Shown piece by piece: positions 61,212-64,000 of a DNA stretch of 64,000 nucleotides. The first letter of the stretch is position 1, and every line of letters starts with the position of its first letter. The notes under the pieces are model-generated. The model was not told the DNA's origin. It was given only the letters and a program-made list of their open reading frames with translations, and ran no database searches. Origin of the DNA: Takakia lepidozioides (taxonomy: Eukaryota; Streptophyta; Takakiopsida; Takakiales; Takakiaceae); assembly GCA_030704615.1 (NCBI GenBank), contig CM060733.1, forward strand, positions 41,788,001-41,852,000, in the 5' to 3' direction. A program made the position numbers and the translations under genes.

Positions 61212-64000
61212 GTGCACTACAGGCATTCCTGCAGTTGTTACAGCCAAAGCAGTTCTATGAGTCTAAGATGAAGAGAGTGAGAGGAATGGAGGAAATCAGG
61301 GTGAAGAGCACCACAATTCTGCAGAAACAAACGATGGCTACCCCACAGGCGATAAAGATACTGAAGGAGCTGAGATTGGAAGGATTGCAAAGCATGGATT
61401 GGACACTACACCATAGACAGTACATGTTACAATTTTTGCAGAACTTTGAGCCAAAGACAGGAACAACAACGGTGAAGGGAGTTGAATTAATGATTACTCC
61501 CCTATACCTCCAGCAATTGTTTCGATTGCCAGCAGGTCATGTGTATGTGGAGGAACACAGGGAAAGACTGCAAATAGGGGATTTATTCCAAGAAGGGAGT
61601 TTCTTTAAAACTCAGGGTTATGCTTGTACCAAAGCTGTGTACCCAGGGTTAAAAGACATAGGTCAAGTATTGAACGTTCTGATTGCCCTGAAACAGAACC
61701 AACAATATTTGAGCAGATCCTTCACAGAGAAAATCCTCAAAGGCTTGAAGGGACAAGAGGTACAATGGGCGGAAATAATGTACAACGCACTGGTAGAGGA
61801 GATGAAAAGATTACAAGGTACTACCGCAAAATCTCCTATCATAGTGTCTGGCCCAATCATTGCTCAAATAATCCTTAGTTCTGGCATACTTAATGCACAA
61901 GAAAGGAAGGAAATGGGAGTGTTTGAGCCAGAAACAACTGCAATGGAAGACCAAGGCTCTTCACACAGTGAGGGTGGACTAGCAGCACAACCCGAGACTA
62001 AGAGGCAGAGAAGGGGAAAGACTGTAGTGGCGGATCCACTGGCTTCACGGATTCCGCATGATAATGTTTCCCAAGCTCATGACCAGGAAGGGGCACAGCA
62101 GCACAAAAGAATGTTATTACTGGAAGCAGGACCTTCAGAGAGGGAGGAAGAAGTTACTTCTGCATCACAACCAACACAGCCACTTGAACGACTTGTCACA
62201 AGGTCACAAGTTATCCATGCAGCTCAACCCGAAATAATTGATTTGGAAAGTGAAGGGATAGATATTCCAACTACAGAACAGATAGTGGCAGAAATAGAGA
62301 AAGGGGACCTTCTCTATGAATATTCTGGTCTGGTCAAGCAGACAGAAATCCCAGAGGTGCAACAGTTGCCCAAGAGAAATCCTGAGGTACATATAATGCA
62401 CACACCTGTGTCGGAGGAACCACAGGCGGAAGGCCATGACACTGTAGCACCGGTCATAAATGAAGTAGTTCAGGAAGAAAATCCGGTGGGACAATGGTCT
62501 GAATGGTTAGTGAGACATCATACTGTTGAAGATCAGGAGGAACAGCAGCAACCTCACCATAATGACCCTCAACAGGCAATGCTGATGAGTTCCATAGGCA
62601 GGACACTTAATTTGTTGGGGACTTATGTCAAAACCCATGTTCCAATTACCCAATTGACAGCCTTGAAAGAAGAACTCAGGAAGGAGTTTGAGGCTCGACT
62701 TGCCACTGAGTGTGCAAACAAGGTCGATGAAGAGGTCACTCTCAAGATGAAGCAGGACTTGGCCAATACAGAAATGGCTTTGCAATTGGCCAAGCAACAA
62801 TTGATTGAGGCAGGCCTCGCGCAAGACCAGTTGCACGAAGCACATAAGCAACAGCTATACCAAATGCAGGTGCAGCATGAAAGCAAGTTGCAAGAACTGA
62901 ATGCACTACATACGGAGTTGCAGACAGTGCATAACAGGATGGCGATACAATGCGCTACATTTACAACTATGCTTGACCAATCAACAAAAGAAATAAACAG
63001 TCAAGCGGAAAAATGTACGAAGGCAGAAGAAGAGAATGTGGAACACATGAAGCTCATTGTCGATATGAAGAATACAATCTGTCGCAATGAAGATACTCTC
63101 AAGCAATACAGGCAGATGGAAGCTGAGAATGAGAAATACATCGTGGAGTTGCAACAAACCATCGTGGCCAATAGAAATGAAATCGCGGTCAGTAACAAGG
63201 CTTCGAAAGAAGCCAATAATCTACTTGCTGCCTATGCGCAATTGATTGAGCCACAGGCGAAGCGCATGAAGGCTTTACAACAGCAGTTGGAATTGTATAA
63301 GCTAAGAGAGGAGCAAACTCTCAGGGGAACCACAAGCAGCTTGGTGGATAACAGCCTTATGCAGGTCTGGTTAGGACAAGGGCCAGTAGAAGGCAAAGCC
63401 CCACGGAAGCTCACCCAAAGCGAGATGAATGAGCTTAGACTGCAGGTGCAGAACATTGCCACAACTACTATAGACAATGTCTATAGTAGGATAGCAGAGT
63501 TACAAGAGGATGTAGACGGACTCCAGACTCAAGTGGAAGACCTCACTTCAAACATCGACCAAAGAGTCTATATCCCTCAGGAACAGCTAATGGCTTCTTA
63601 TTTGCAAGCCAGACCTCTGGCTTTTCAGTCTTCACAGGAGGTGCAGGAGATGCCAATGGTACAGGAACCAGTACCACCACCACCACAACAGGTCAGTGTA
63701 CCAGTAGCTGAACCTGTGGTTACTACAACCACACCACAGCCACCACAGCCGGAGGTATGGGGCAATGCAGCTTTTAACCCACCTAAAACTCCAGCTGCCA
63801 GGGAGTACAGTAGGGCTATGATTATGCCCTTCAACCAAATTCCCATCATGTTGGATTTGGCTTGGAAAGAATTTAGTCCTCCGCAGTCATTCGCACATTA
63901 CTACCAAATCATGCGTATTTGGCTGCCAGTGGCAACCAGGACTAAAGTTCTTCCAAACAATCGACATATTGAAGATCATCACTTTGCACAATACTGGCAC
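61211..64000 (+). CDS. Long open frame, coiled-coil family with a plant-mobile-domain-like N-terminus (continues past window)
   Basis: No stop from the LTR edge of the long gypsy to the window end, over 900 codons; first Met at 61268. The frame is also open upstream to the LTR, so the gypsy probably interrupted it. About residues 1-200 form a globular region (GVELMITPLYLQQLFRLPAGH, YPGLKDIGQVLNVLIALK), faintly like plant mobile domain proteins. An acidic linker follows, then a long Gln/Glu coiled coil (about 62470-63330), a Pro/Thr-rich stretch (63650-63760), and a region starting PIMLDLAWKEF that continues in the pseudogene copy at 32755-33417. A decayed second copy shows it is repeated in the genome, so it may belong to a mobile element. 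Function is unknown. Confidence 0.7.

Noticed and set aside
62575-62605. Hammerhead-like CTGATGAG on the plus strand
   Set aside because: It lies in coding sequence and no GAAA or pairing arms follow.

Overview
The window looks like transposon-rich nuclear DNA of a streptophyte. Three things point that way: plant-type TTTAGGG repeats, Ty3/gypsy elements whose primer-binding sites match plant initiator tRNA-Met (TGGTATCAGAGC type), and a spliced gene with short GT-AG introns. A charophyte alga such as Chara is my best guess, from the gypsy elements that carry a cytosine methyltransferase and the lineage-specific genes. This is inference, because no rRNA or organellar marker is present. A 500-base N gap (42833-43332) shows this is a draft assembly.

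Layout. 1-5489 (+): copy A of an unusual gypsy element (C5-methyltransferase, RT, RNase H, integrase, PHD finger). 5490-6570 (-): decayed integrase. 6590-7471 (-): P-loop membrane protein fragment. 7580-12000: mosaic of duplicated LINE-like and unknown repeats. 12036-12390 (-): exon resembling the LEAFY N-terminal domain. 13045-13246: foldback repeat. 14985-16460: tandem duplication. 16470-16945: chromovirus remnant. 17092-19560: Penelope-like element with telomeric repeats, tandem terminal repeats and a hammerhead ribozyme. 19650-24600 (-): copy B of the methyltransferase gypsy. 25140-25345: minisatellite. 25500-34405 (-): coiled-coil gene family pseudogene split by a complete chromovirus (25824-32754). 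34855-36543: divergent pair of unknown paralogues. 36800-37510: array of a 20-bp palindrome. 37647-about 42830 (-): spliced ParB-like/amino-methyltransferase gene whose introns carry the same palindrome. 43333-49943 (+): decayed gypsy. 49944-61211 (-): long gypsy with 2.3-kb LTRs. 61211-64000 (+): long open frame of the same coiled-coil family.

Three gypsy lineages here use different chromatin modules: a PHD finger plus DNA methyltransferase, a chromodomain, or neither. The strongest candidates for undescribed biology are (i) the methyltransferase/PHD gypsy with a TMV-like leaky UAG kept in both copies, (ii) the telomere-repeat-associated, apparently endonuclease-less Penelope element with a hammerhead ribozyme, and (iii) the ParB-methyltransferase gene set among copies of a palindrome found only in that part of the window. 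Most element ORFs carry nonsense or frameshift lesions. Some lie in homopolymers and could be assembly errors.
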